This document shows positions 50,468 to 62,119 of a DNA stretch of 64,000 nt, one piece after another. The translations under genes were made by a program, and so were the position numbers. How positions within the stretch are numbered: position 1 is the stretch's first letter; every line of letters starts with the position of its first letter. The notes below the pieces were generated by a model. That model saw only the letters and a list, made by a program, of their open reading frames with translations, was not told where the DNA came from and searched no databases. This DNA comes from Neovahlkampfia damariscottae (taxonomy: Eukaryota > Heterolobosea > Selenaionea > Neovahlkampfiida > Neovahlkampfiidae): positions 375,461 to 439,460 of the forward strand of contig JABLTG010000001.1 in NCBI GenBank assembly GCA_016618085.1. The letters are read 5' to 3'.

Positions 50468-50857
50468 ATGGGTTTATGTTCAATGAAATTTCTTATCCAA
50501 TCAGATAGGATTAATTTCATTTCTTTAAAGGAAAAAAGCAGAGCAAATGATTTCTTCAAAACACTCAAATCATCAAAAATTAGTGATATTAATGTACAGC
50601 CACCTCAAATTTGTTGAGTACACTCAAAAGGAATTCGATTTGAATGAATGCGTAATCATTTTATTAGTAATTATTAGATCAACATTTTCTATATCATTCA
50701 TCATTGTTTTAAAGAAATTCCGCTTCTATTTGCTGATAGTATTGATTATTATACGAACGGGAAAAGAGAAATATGATCAATTCCCAAAATGGGTTCTTGG
50801 AGGGCACATGATATTCAACACTACCTTTGATATTAATTCAATTTTGAATTCTGAATA
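50468..50857 (+). other. Poorly resolved stretch with a possible small gene
   Basis: CCAAT lies at about 50501-50505 and an ATG at 50547 opens a frame to 50894 (MISSKHSNHQKLVILMYSHL and on). A possible 48-nt in-frame intron would delete a hydrophobic piece. The frame overlaps the end of a minus-strand candidate by 36 bases. Composition is ambiguous and no family is recognised, so I do not call it a gene with confidence. Confidence 0.3.
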
Positions 50858-51216
50858 TTATCTCTTCACAGTTGTTCTCAAGTTTGCTTTTTGAGAAGTA
50901 GATCTTTGGAATTTCATACCATATAATTTTTCAAAATATTGAAATTCTTTTTCTCGTTCTTCTTTTTTTTTGAATCTTCATCTGGGATTTCTATTTTATT
51001 CAACTCTAATTCTATATATCACGATGGTTTCCTTCATTTCATCGTTTAAAAAAGAAAGTTTTTTGAGAATTGAATTTACAAAATTAGTCAAGATTTCATC
51101 ATTAACTTTGTTACCTCTAAATAAGTCACCAACTTGACCTTTTGCTCTGTCCTGATTGAACTAAATTCTTTTATACTTTTCGTTCTGGCTTATTACACCT
51201 CATCAACACAAAACAT
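50858..51216 (-). CDS. Possible small gene, unknown
   Basis: ATG at 51216 (MFCVDE), preceded by ATTGG at 51230-51234 as in other genes. An intron from GTGTAA to TTCAATCAG leads to DRAKGQVGDLFRG, with a further acidic/basic helical segment (IEIPDEDSKKKEEREKEFQY, then KLYGMKFQRSTSQKANLRTT) ending at 50858. Linking the last two parts needs a second intron of about 100 nt, unusually long for this window, or a frame change. The structure is therefore uncertain, and it may be a decayed gene. Confidence 0.35.
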
Positions 51217-51419
51217 TTGGGTTGTTTTGATTGGTTACTATTTTAATCTTTTTAATTCAAGTTATTTAAACAGTTGTTTAAACATTTTGAAATAATCACT
51301 GTTTGAAATGAAAATTAATTTTATCAATTTTTTTTTTCTTGGAATTTTTTAAAATCAAATTCTTTAAAGTTGGAAAAAATCAAAAAAATTACGAGATTTT
51401 CATTGGCTTGTTAAACTTG

Positions 51420-52350
51420 ATGAAGAAGGAAATTTTTCAAAAAGAATTAATTATTCAAACTTGGGTTTTGTACAACTTTGGAAAATATTATGGCAAAGAA
51501 CACAACATAGAGAAAAAGTTTTTCAATGTTTTTGATTCAAAAAAGGAACACTTAGATTCTTTGAAAAAAAATTTGGATGAATTGGATTGTATGCTTGAAA
51601 TTAGTGAAACATTACATCAAAATGTTGAACAAAATGTTAAACTTTTAGAATTTGATCTGAATAAAAAAGATATAGTTTTGCCAGCAACATCAAAGAATGG
51701 AAAAGAACTTCCTTGGACTGAATATTTATTTATTCGTTTTAAATTTGCAACAGTAAAGAATCATAATTCAAATTGAAGGAACAAAAAATAAATATGGCAT
51801 TCTTGTTGACATTCAAAAGAAAGAGGATTGGGGGAAAGACCAAATACCATCAATTTTGATTGGAAATGAGGGATTCATTGATAAACAAAAAATAACACTT
51901 TATGGACACGACACTGACGAAGAAATTGGATATATTGAGTTTCATGATCTAGATAAAAAAAGTGATGGACAAAAAAGCGATGATAGCTCTACATTGGGCA
52001 AATATGATTTTCAACCAAGTTCAGATGATGAAGTCATCGAAAATCCACAAGTTCTCACCAAACTGATAGAAATAAGCGATGTTCCAGCAAATTTCACTTT
52101 CGAAATGATCATGCAACAATTTACGAAATGGTCTCCAATTTCAGACAAAAAAATCTTTTTTTCACTTTTATGGTTGGATTTGTTGTTCGTCATCATATTG
52201 TCCATGATGCACGCTGCTCCAAATTTATCATTCACCATGTCCAACACAACTTTAAATTTTCTTTCTTGTGCTCTGGTGCTGCCGATTGTTCTCATCTGTT
52301 TTGTTGCTGCTCTTTTTTTGTTGCCAAGAACAAAACTGGATCCATTATAG
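51420..52350 (+). CDS. Probable protein with C-terminal membrane hairpin, unknown
   Basis: ATG at 51420, 13 bases after ATTGG (51402-51406). Exons 51420-51735 and 51779-52350 (43-nt intron) join in phase to 295 residues. The first part is helical and charged (LDSLKKNLDELDCMLEISE). The middle has KYGILVDIQKKEDWGKDQIP, GYIEFHDLD and EISDVPANFTFEMIM, and the end holds two strongly hydrophobic helices (LLWLDLLFVIILSMM; LSCALVLPIVLICFVAALF). The opposite strand also stays open over the last 450 bases, which lowers confidence in the 3' half. No family recognised. Confidence 0.45.
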
Positions 52351-52648
52351 GATTTTTCAAGAATTTCGTCAATTTTCCATTGGTGCTTGGTGAACTGGCA
52401 ACACAGACAAAGTGCGATGTTATGGTGGAGTATTGGTTTCGTCAATTTATCTGAATACACCAAAAGAAAACGTGGATTATGATGAAAAAACTGGAACTAT
52501 TATCTTAAAAAAGCTCGTTGCTTGCTCAATTCCATCACCAAGACAATTTTGGGGAGAATTTACTGTAAATTAATCAAACTTATTGCACAATCCGGTTATT
52601 TGATTGAAGGATTCACTGAAGAAAATGAATATTCATTGTAAATAAACT
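52351..52648 (+). other. Unassigned stretch, possible further exons
   Basis: Reads in at least one frame as credible coding sequence (YGGVLVSSIYLNTPKENVDY, then VACSIPSPRQFWGEF, then a different frame SGYLIEGFTEENEYSL up to a stop near 52640). It may be 3' exons of the gene to its left, or a remnant. I could not find one consistent splice path. The end is about 9 bases from the stop of the convergent gene. Confidence 0.3.
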
Positions 52649-55143
52649 TTAATTTTTTTTTGCTAAGAATTCAAATTCTTCTTTTTCTTGAAGACCTTTT
52701 GGCACATCAACAATTCTCCAACTTGGCATTTCGACTAATTTAAAAATTGGATTGTGAACATTATATTCTTCTTCAAATTCTACTTGTGCTGTTGATATTT
52801 TTTCTGCTGTTCCTTTTTCAACAGATCCCATTGGATCTAAATCATCTTTATGATAAAATAAAACCATTTTAGCAATTTGTGATTCTTTTAATGTTGGACA
52901 AATATCATCCCTTGCTTCCTTCTCTACTAAAATTTCTTTTGGCATCATTAATATATTTGAAATATCTTTTAACTTTTGTAATTTCAAATTTGTTAACTTT
53001 TCATCAGAAGCCCAATTTTCCAAAGAGGTAGCTCCCATTTTCAATTGAATTGAAGCCCCCATCGTACAGTATTTATCATTCTTCAACATAAAATTCAAAA
53101 GATGATTCTCGATAAAATAAAAAACTTGTTGATAAAACTCTTTTATCAAATCTTTAAAAACACCATTTGAATTCAATAAATACAAGTATTGTTTTAATAT
53201 TTTGATTATTTGACTTGGATTCACTTTAACAAGTTTTCCATTCAATTCAACTTTATCATCAAACAAACTTGGTATTACAATTGGCATCAATTCCTTTAAA
53301 AAATGTTAAATCTATTTTCATTTACTTGATAAATGGAAAGTAAAATTCTTGAATATGTTTGACTTAAGAGATTTTCTAAATTTTCTTTAAATTCTTCAAT
53401 TGGACTTTGAAATGAATCATCTTTGTTTTTATCAGTTATTTTTAATGTTAATTCATTAAAATCTCCATCATAACTCATTCTCAAAAAAACATCTTTTTTT
53501 TGTTCACCTGATAAAGTTGGATTTTCTAATTTGATTAAATTGATCAAACAAGCAATATTTGACAACCAAAAACAATAATTCTTTGGTGTTGAACTTGATT
53601 TCTGAAAAGTCAAAAAAAAACAATCACTTACTTCAACCATTTGTTTAATTGCTTTAATAATTTTTTTTGGAAATTGACTTTGTTCATTTACATTAAAACA
53701 ATTGAATTCAATTAGAGACTTGTATAAAAGTGGAGCACTTGAAGGTATTCCTTTGTTAAAAACTGGTTCAATTGTTGATATTAAAAGATCAATCAAAACT
53801 CTTTCTTTTCCTTCTCTTTTTTGTGCTTCTAATTTTTTAGTTAACGCCAGTAATTCTTGTTCTTGTTTTGATAATTCACCTAATGCTTCTTGAAGTAAAG
53901 GTGTACTTACAGGAGCATCATTTGATTCTGTAGTTAATAAATTTGAAGTTGTTGTTGGTATGTTAATTTTCTTTTTTGCAAATGAATTCGTTCTTTGCCT
54001 TATTGGTGTTTTTTTCAGAGGAGTCGTTGCTGAACGTAATTCGGTGAAAGAAATTTGATCATCATCTTCTTCTGGAATTGGTGATTTTGTTTTTTTTGGT
54101 TCTGGAGAAGGTTGTACAACAGGTGTTTCAGCAGTCAATTCAATCTTTGGAATTGGTTCTGTTTGTTTGTTTTGACCATTGAGAATGTTAATTTTTGGTG
54201 AAATTAAATTTCCTTTGTCTTTTTCACTTAAATCCAATCCTGAAATGGAAGCCTGTCTTCTATGTGTACCTTTAGGTTTATCTGTTCCTGGTGTTGAAGT
54301 TGAATTCACTCTTTTATGTCCTTTTGGTCTTCCTTTTACAATTTTCTTTGTTAATTTTTCATTATCCACTAAAGTAGGATCAAAATTTGATAAAGCATCA
54401 TGTTGTAAAGACATATTTCTTCTTGTTTTTTGTTCAGTCACCTTTAAAGGTTTAATTTGACTTGTTAGAACTTTTGAATCATCAAAAACATCATCTTCAC
54501 CTTCAAAATCATCTTCACCATCTGAATTATCATCTTCCTCTCTAAAACTTGCATCTGTGTCTGTTGTTGCTTGTGAGTCTGTTATTGAATCTCCATTCTT
54601 ATCTCTTCGAGTTATTTTAAGTGTTATTTTCATTTCTGTATTGTCTTCATCCCAACATTTTAAATTAAAAATCTTAACCGTTGTTTGTTCGTCTTTGTTT
54701 AAAGGTCCATATTCGCCCAAGTTTAAACCTAAACTACCAATATATTTTTTTTTTTTTAAATTGAACAAATTAAACTTTTCTTTTTTAACCTATGATTTCA
54801 ATAACGTTAATTGTTTTTAATTTTACTTCGTGAACGTAAAAATACATGAATTTTTTTTTATAAGAAAGTCCATCTTTTTCTCTGAATAAAGTTCCTTTGA
54901 AACTGAAGTCAGCACCCCATGTCACTGTTTTATCTTTAACTAAACTTCTCATGGTTTCACCAGAGTTTTTTTTTCCTTTTTTTTTTTGAAAAAATTTAAC
55001 GATTATTTTTTTTCCGAACCTCTCTCCCAAACTACGTATAAAATAGAACCACTTTTTGGTAGTTTGGTTAAATATTCGATGGTAAACTCAATCATGACTT
55101 TATCTTTTGATGTTTTTGAACTTGGTAAATGCAACTTATTCAT
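52649..55143 (-). CDS. NT-C2 plus DIL (dilute) domain protein
   Basis: The ATG at 55143 is followed by an EEIG1/EHBP1-type N-terminal C2 domain (IEFTIEYLTKLP, VTWGADFSFKGTLFRE, FYVHE, then SLGLNLGEYG after two introns). A disordered, acidic and basic Ser/Pro/Lys-rich middle of about 300 residues with a short coiled coil (ELSKQEQELLALTKKLEAQ) comes next. The C-terminal DIL domain shows FWLSNIACLINLIKLE, GVFKDLIKEFYQQVFYFIE and GASIQLKMGATSLENW. DIL domains bind cargo in class V myosins and occur with NT-C2 in actin-linked scaffolds such as afadin-like and plant/protist proteins. It is probably a membrane-actin adaptor. About four introns of 28-45 nt. ATTGG at 55179-55183. Confidence 0.78.
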
Positions 55144-55208
55144 GTGAGGTTGTTGACAACTAAAAGAAAAGTGTTTTGATTGGTTGAATATTTTTATTAG
55201 AAATGTCT

Positions 55209-56886
55209 TTAAATATCAGAATATTTGTTTGATAAATAATTTAAAAAATGTTTTGGATTTAGTTTTTCACCTGTCACATCAATCATTAAATCATCCAATG
55301 ATAATGCACTTCCTTTTTGATGTATTTTTGAAATTAACCAATTTCTAATTTCCAAGAATTCACCTTTTTCAATATTTTCATTGACATTTGGAATTTCTTT
55401 GGTGATTGTTTTGAAAATTTGAGCTGCCAACTTTAAAAGTAAAAATTAAATATTTCTCGAACCATTTGACCATAAAGATACGAAGGAAAATAACCATAAG
55501 CACCAAAATTCCAATGAATATCTTGTAATACACCATTTGTATCTGAATCTGGCTCAATTCCCAAATAATCTTTCATTTTTTGATTGAATATTTTTGGCAA
55601 ATCTTCAACTTGATAAGTCCCATTGAATAATCCTTTTTCAATTTCATATCTAATTATAATATGAATCGGATATGTAACTTCATCAGATTCGACTCTAATG
55701 AAAGTTGGATTAATCACATTCACCTCTTTATAAGCCATTTCACAATTCAAATCTTTCGATAAATGTGGAAACAATGATGTAACATTTTTGAAGATATTCT
55801 TCCAGAAAGGTTTAGAAAGTCCAATATGTCTTTCCCATAAAAGTGATTGACTTTCATGAAGAGACATACCGTGCGCATCACCTACAGGCAATCCAAAATA
55901 CTGTTTTGGCAAATTCTGTTCATAAATTCCATGACCAGCTATCAAAACCGTAAGTACTGATATTTCTTACATTCATGCATTGAAAATTTCAGTGATTGTA
56001 AAAAATTTTCTTTTTTGTATCGAGTTGTAATTCTGACATCCCAATTTGAAATAATTTTTGTTATTGGATGAGCACTTGAATCTAATCTTCCATGGTCAAA
56101 GGAAAATCCTAACATTTTTATAACATTTTCATTCAATTCTTTTTGTTTTGATATATCAAATTCACCTTGATTCAAATAATTCTTTGATTCTTTATTGCGA
56201 TGTTTTTTAATGAAAGGAATAATAAATTGTTTTATCTCTTCAAATATTGAATCATAATCTTTCATTGTCATTCCAGGATCATATTCATCAATCAAAACAT
56301 CATAAGTATCTAAATTTGGATTAATTGATTTTGCAATGATTTTTTTTAGTTCTACCCATTCTTTTAGTATTGGTACTATTGCATTGAAGTTATTTTCTTG
56401 CTTTGCTTTTCTCCATGAACCAAATCCTTTGAACCTTAGTATTGTAATTTTTTTTGAAATTTCTTCATTAACAAGCATTTTTTTTTTGTAATTTTTTTCA
56501 GCCATTTCAATTAATTTTTTATCAAAAATATTTAATTTTATATCTTTTGACTCTTCTTTCAAAATTTCCAAAACAGTTTTTAATTTTTTTGATGTTTGAT
56601 GTTTGTGAATGATTTTATCCAAAATTTCAACTTGTTTTGACCTTATACTTGATCCTTGAGGTGGCATAACAACATGTTGATCCCACATAAGAAGTGCCAT
56701 CACTGAATTTAAATAATATATTTTTTTTAATTTTCCTTTTAGTTCAGTCAAAGTTTTGTTGAAATTTTCAGATGGTAAAAGTTGAATTTCTGTTTTAATT
56801 TCTGGTGTTGCATTTATTGTGACAGTTGAAAAGTAACACTGTACAAAACATAAAAATAAAATTACTCCTATCCTTCTACAGCTCAT
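55209..56886 (-). CDS. M32-family metallocarboxypeptidase (thermostable carboxypeptidase 1 type), secreted
   Basis: Exons 55971-56886, 55463-55938 and 55209-55430 (two 32-nt introns); 537 residues, close to the usual 500. A signal peptide (RRIGVILFLCFVQCYFS) suggests a lysosomal or secreted enzyme. M32 hallmarks are MWDQHVVMPPQG, FDHGRLDSSAHPIT, the zinc motif HESGH rebuilt exactly across an intron, HESQSLLWERHIG with the third ligand, and NVINPTFIRVESDEVTYPIH. It removes C-terminal residues of broad specificity. It shares a 62-bp divergent promoter with ATTGG at 56914-56918 with the glycosyltransferase. Confidence 0.93.
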
Positions 56887-56948
56887 TGTCTTGAAAAAAC
56901 GTGTTCGTATGTTATTGGTTGAATTGTTGCCAGTGTTTTGTAAGCTTC
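56887..56948. promoter_or_regulatory. 62-bp divergent promoter of the M32 peptidase and GT49 genes
   Basis: A single ATTGG at 56914-56918 lies 28 bases from one ATG and 31 from the other. Confidence 0.55.
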
Positions 56949-59012
56949 ATGAAGTTCAATTTTAGGAAAATAACCATCATAGTGGGTTGTATTTTGCTCA
57001 TAAATATCATAATCACACTAATTTTTTTTTTAGGAATTTCAAAACACAAACAACAAAATGATGAACAACACAAGACAACAAAATCAACAAAACAAGAGGA
57101 AAAAAAAATCAAAATATGGAAAGATTTAAATATCAATGGAAACAAAAATAGACTGACATTAGTGACATATGCACGAAATAAAGCAGAATTAAAATGGTAC
57201 TCAAAAGAATACCAAAATCAATTGAAAGATTTGTCAATTGAAGAAAAACCATACATTATTTGTGTACTATGTCAGTTAAATATAGATAAAAAAGAAGAAT
57301 ATTTGAGAAATGATCGAATATATTTCATAAATTCACATGATCCTCATTGTGATATTTCAAAATTATATAAACTTGGTTTATCGGAAGTTGAATCCGAATT
57401 ATTCATGTTTATCGAACCAGGATTTACATTTACATCAGATTTATTCACATACTTGATGGATTCAAAGTTATCTCATCAATTAGAAGACAAAGATGAAAAT
57501 ATTTCTTATATGCTCTTAGCATTTGAATCAACAAAAGAAAATCGAAAATTTCCAAAAAACGGTGAATTTCGCACAGAAAATATTAAAATGTACCACCAGA
57601 AGAAAATCAGAAATTTTCAAGATTTAAGAAATTACCACTTATATTCAGAAAATGTACAAAACTATATTATACCTCAAATTTTGGAACCAAATATGAAAAA
57701 TTTAAGATCAAATCAAGAATCTATTGATGTTCCAATATATAAAGATTCTAAATCTGATATTAAATTACCAAGAGTTTTTTGGTTTCTACTGGAAACAAAG
57801 AGATTCAAATTTGATATGATGTTATTATTGGATAAATTATATTATTCATATAAATATGAACTTTATTCAAGACCTTTGGTTACTAGAGAAAGAATTATTA
57901 ATGAAATGTCTAAAATACAAGATTATAAAATTCATATGATTTTGGAAAAGGCTGTATTCTATCATAAATTTCCACGTGAACCAGGAGTCACATTAGCTAT
58001 TCATTTATCATTTGATAGAATAAATTCATTACAAAAGTCAATTGATAGATGGGAGGTACAAATATATCCACTTAATATTCATAGGGTCCTGTTGCAATCG
58101 CCTTTGGAGTGAATAAATTTGACGATTGTTCAAAAGTTGATGATTTCATTCATAAGAATCAAAAACGTTTAGAATCCATGAAAATCACATGTATTTTAAA
58201 CGATAATCTACCAAAGAAAGAAGATTCCGTTAAATACTTTTATTCTGGAGGGAAAATAGGTACATCTTATCCTGTCAATATCATGAGAAATTCTGTGTTG
58301 AATATTGTGCAAACAGAACTCTCTTTTTTAATAGATGCTGATTTTTGTCCTGATAAGTTAGATTTTATTCATTTTAACATCAAAGAAATCTTTATGGAAG
58401 ATTAAAAAAATTGTTGAAAACTTCTGCAAAGACTGTCGAAATATTACCTAAAAATCTGAGAGATGAATTTTTCAAAATTCCATCCAAAAGAGAATTAAAG
58501 GGAAATTTGTATGATCTTTTAAAAAAATCGGTATTTATTGTTCCCGCTTTTGATTTTGAATTTAAGAACAGAGAAACACCAAATAGAAAATCAGGTTTCT
58601 TTAATTGTATTTTTAACAAAAATTTAGAGCTGATTGAATTAGTGAAAAGGAATAAAATGTCACCAGTTTTATCAAAATCAAAAGATAAAAATCAGCATCA
58701 ATCACATTCTTATGTCAACTACAAAAAGTGGTACAAATCAAAGAAGATTTATCAAATTTTTTCAAAATTTCCATTTGAACCTGTAAGTGAAATGATACTC
58801 ATTAAAATGGCAAGTATGTGGTTGGAAATATTGAAGAAATGCCATTTTATGATGAAAGATTCATCTATTATGGTGATGACAAAGTGTTTTATCATCATTG
58901 GATGAATTTAATGGGATTCAAATATTTTGTTCTTCCTGATAATTTCATTACTCATCTATGGCATAAAAAAAGTAAATGGTCAAAAAAAGAGAGAGAAACA
59001 ACTAAAATGTAA
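56949..59012 (+). CDS. GT49 (LARGE/B4GAT1-like) glycosyltransferase, type II membrane protein
   Basis: Exons 56949-58055, 58085-58356, 58386-58782 and 58815-59012 (introns 28-32 nt; two are 29 nt); 657 residues. A short tail and anchor (IVGCILLINIIITLIFFLG) place it in the Golgi. Residues 60-300 are a divergent region that may be a second, degenerate transferase domain. The GT49 domain follows: VTLAIHLSFDRINSLQKSI, WEGPVAIAFGV, YPVNIMRNSVLN, the metal motif DAD in SFLIDADFCPD, KKSVFIVPAFDFE, FEPYVVGN and YDERFIYYGDDKV, with a final HLWH. In animals such enzymes add glucuronic acid in matriglycan-type chains; the donor here is unknown. Confidence 0.88.
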
Positions 59013-59146
59013 CCAAAAAAATCAAAAAATTTAACATTTTCAACTCAGTGCAATTTTGAATTATTCAAAACAAATCGGAAATGAAATTAGAATGAAATTC
59101 ATGGACAGGTATAATTTATTGAAAAAATCCAAATTGAAATAATAAT

Positions 59147-60729
59147 TTATTTTGAATTTTTTATTTTATCATCAAAATATTTCCATAAAACTGAGAACAT
59201 AACACCTTGCATACCATTTGCAAGAATTCTTGTTTTCAAACCTCTCCCAAAAAGACCAGCAACACCATCTTCTTTAATGACATTTTTAACTGTATCAACA
59301 TAAGAAATTGATTCAGATGATGTTTGTTTATAAGTTTTGACAACTCTAATGGAGTTTGAAACAGTATCTGAAACAACAGAAGCAGAAAAACCTAAAAATG
59401 CATTTCTTGATAATTTTGCCATCATTGTATCAGGAACTGGAATAGTAGCATCTAAATAATTATAAGTGAAAAACCATGGAAAATGACCAGCAAAAGTAGC
59501 TCCTGAAGCTGCTAAAGCACCATGATAAAAAACTGAAGGTCCATGTGCTCTGGATTTCGCCATAAGAGCTCTTAAAGCATCTTTTCCATCAACTTGTAAT
59601 TTGGTTTTCATTGTATCAATTGGCATTAAGAAAATTCTCCACTAAGAAAACAGTTAAAAAATTTTTTTTTTTTTTTTTACAAGAGCCGCAGTTGCACTTG
59701 CGAAAATTGTTTTGACTCCAACAGGTAAATTTTCAGTTGAAGGACTTGCATTTAACAAGGCTAATACACCAGTGTTTGCAGCAGTATCTCCAAAACGTGA
59801 TAAAGGTCCTTGAAATAATGCAGGTCCAATACCTCTATAAAATCTACGAATACCACCTTCAGCATATAATGTTTTAATTGTATTGAGAGTTGAGGTTCCT
59901 CCATATTTATATCTTAAAAGGTGTCAAAATAAAATTGATGGTTACTGATAATTCATTGCTGTTCTCATCCACATTAAACTACTAACTTGAATAAACATAG
60001 CAAATGCCTTTGGAAGAAAAAATTTAAAATATAAAGAGTCTTACACCTGCTACACCACCTCCAGCAGCTCTGTGAAGTGCTTTTTTAAAGATACTTTTTG
60101 TGTCAACTGCTTGAGCTTGAACTTCTTTCGGTGCGCCTTTTTGTAACGTTTCAAGTTCTTTATAGATTTTACTGATGATTTTATTAATGTTTTTGTGTTT
60201 GACTTACTCTGCTTCTAAAAATTCTTTGTTGTGTAAAGCAACTTTTAAACTTAATCTTAAAGATTTTAAATGTTCTGCTTTTGTAATTAAGTCATTCATT
60301 TTTAACTTAATATCATGAGCCTTTGCAAAATCTTTTTCTTCAATTGCTTTTTCTAAATCATTCTTGAGTGTACCAACTTGTTCAACAGCCTTAATAAAGA
60401 ATTTTAACACAAAAAAAAAAAAAAATTACCTCTGCTGTTGGATCATAGTAGTCTTCATCCATTTCGTATGATTTTAATCTATACGCTGCGTCTTCATCAT
60501 TAGAGCCCTCTACAATCAATTTTTTAAATTCTTCACATGGAAATCTTTTGTAACCACCTTCTGTGTAATGAATTTTTACAGTGTTGTCAGATTCACGAAT
60601 GTCAACAATGACAGCAGCATAGTTAACACCACCATAGTATTTTCCTGTTCCTTGAACAGTTACAGGTTCTCCAACAAAGTATTTTCTTTTTCCAAATTCC
60701 AAAGCAAGTTGTTTGTCGTTTCCACTCAT
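59147..60729 (-). CDS. Tudor-like plus UVR plus mitochondrial carrier fusion protein
   Basis: The ATG at 60729 is preferred over 60777 because two CCAAT boxes (60744-60748, 60770-60774) lie between or at them. Residues 10-75 resemble a Tudor-knot/chromo barrel (GKYYGGVNYAAVIVDIRES, VKIHYTEGGYKRFP). Residues 105-180 are UVR-type helical hairpins (LEKAIEEKDFAKAHDIKLK, LHNKEFLEADKIYKELE). The rest is a two- to three-repeat mitochondrial carrier (AAGGGVAG, EGGIRRFYRGIGPAL, the signature PIDTMKTKLQ, GLFGRGLKTRI). Splices at about 60411-60430 and 60175-60210 link the parts in phase. Carriers normally sit in the inner mitochondrial membrane. The N-terminal modules are unexpected there. Confidence 0.72.
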
Positions 60730-60817
60730 AATGTCGGAGTAAACCAATAACGGAGTTTTTATAATTTGACCAATCATTTATTTACGCTTCCAACGTCAAA
60801 TAAAATTTTTTAAATTT

Positions 60818-62044
60818 TTATTCAAATGGATCAATTGTTTGTATTGTTAATCTACAATCTTCGATAACACTAATTGTTGGGAATATTTTACCAGCGATTC
60901 TTGTAAATGCTTTACCACAAGAAATTCCATTTTGAAAGATTTCAAGAGTCCCACCATCACCTCCTAATTTATGAAATTCAACTTTAGCTTTGACAATATC
61001 ACCTTCTTTAAACTTTGGTGAGTTCCAATTGGTCTCTTTGATGTAAATTGAACGATTTTCATTTTTGAAATAATTAGCTTTCAAATGTAATCTATCACCT
61101 ATCACAAATTGAATTCAAAAAATTTAAGAATTACCGTTTTTTAAGCCAATTCCAAATCCATTATTTTTTCCATATCCAATCACATTCGAAAATGTCGATT
61201 TTCGAAAAGAAAAATATTCTCTTTCGAGACCTAACACAATGCTCCACTCATGTTTCAAATTACTACTATCAATTTTAACCTCCCATTCAAAACAATCTCT
61301 TTTCATTAAGTTTTTATTTGAACTTGCATTAGAAACGTCTGAAATTGGAGGAATTACTATTGAAAGTTTCGTTCTTACAGCTTCATACATTTCTTTCTGA
61401 TCTTTCATTTCCATTGTCAATCCGAAATTTGAAATCGAAATACTTTTTCCATGATCAAATTCGTCGAACCTTAGGTTCAATCCCCACTCACAAAATCGAA
61501 AATAAAATTTTTTCCAAGAGTAATCAATTTCTTTCTTTTTGATATTATTTATTATTTTATCTATTTTTTCAGTTTCATTTTTACAAATTTTTCTTCTTTT
61601 TTCGTAAGAAATAATAGACATATATTTCCAAAAAATTTCTTTTTTTAGAATTGAATTCCATTCTTTATTTATAATAGCCAACGTTTGATCAATTTCGGTA
61701 TACGTGAAAAATGAAAATATTATACACAATACATCTTCATTTAAATTATTAAAAACATTTTCAACTTCATTGTTGAAATATCCAAACAGAATAGTTTTTG
61801 GTATTAAACTTTTGAATTTTTCATCTTCTTTGAAAGTAATAAATAATATATCATCATGAAATATTTCATCAGTAGTTTCAATTTCACCTCCTTTTGTAGT
61901 GTATAATGAAATGAAGTCGGTATCAACACCAAACTTTTTAGAACAAAACATTTTAACATCTTCCATTGTATTTGTTTCATCAAATACAACAACTTTTCCG
62001 TTTTTATCACTTCCGTTCAAATAACAGTTGATCCTCTTCTTCAT
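60818..62044 (-). CDS. F-box plus SPRY protein with N-terminal doublecortin/KHA-like domain
   Basis: Exons 61135-62044 and 60818-61098 (36-nt intron); 396 residues. Residues 1-75 have a ubiquitin-like beta-grasp pattern close to DCX/KHA domains (RINCYLNGSDKNGKVVVFD, GGEIETTDEIFHDDILFIT). Residues 98-145 form an F-box (LNEDVLCIIFSFFTYTEID, LAIINKEWNSILKKEIFWK), which would dock to SKP1. The C-terminal half is SPRY/B30.2-like (WEVKIDSS, WSIVLGLEREY, GFGIGLKNGD, VKAKVEFHKLGGDGGTLEIF), a substrate-binding fold. It is probably an SCF ubiquitin ligase adaptor; the target is unknown. ATTGG at 62064-62068. Confidence 0.78.
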
Positions 62045-62119
62045 GTTTACCTGAATTAAAATGATTGGCGAAAAAAAATAAACATTAATTTTTATTTCAC
62101 AAAATTTTAGAATCTCGAA

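Noticed and set aside
52011-52463. Minus-strand open frame of 150 codons
   Set aside because: It competes with the plus-strand frame that joins a supported upstream exon and ends in clear membrane helices. I kept the plus strand but lowered its confidence.
56901-56948. An upstream start for the GT49 gene
   Set aside because: The upstream in-frame codon is GTG and the stretch contains the ATTGG box, so the ATG at 56949 is better.
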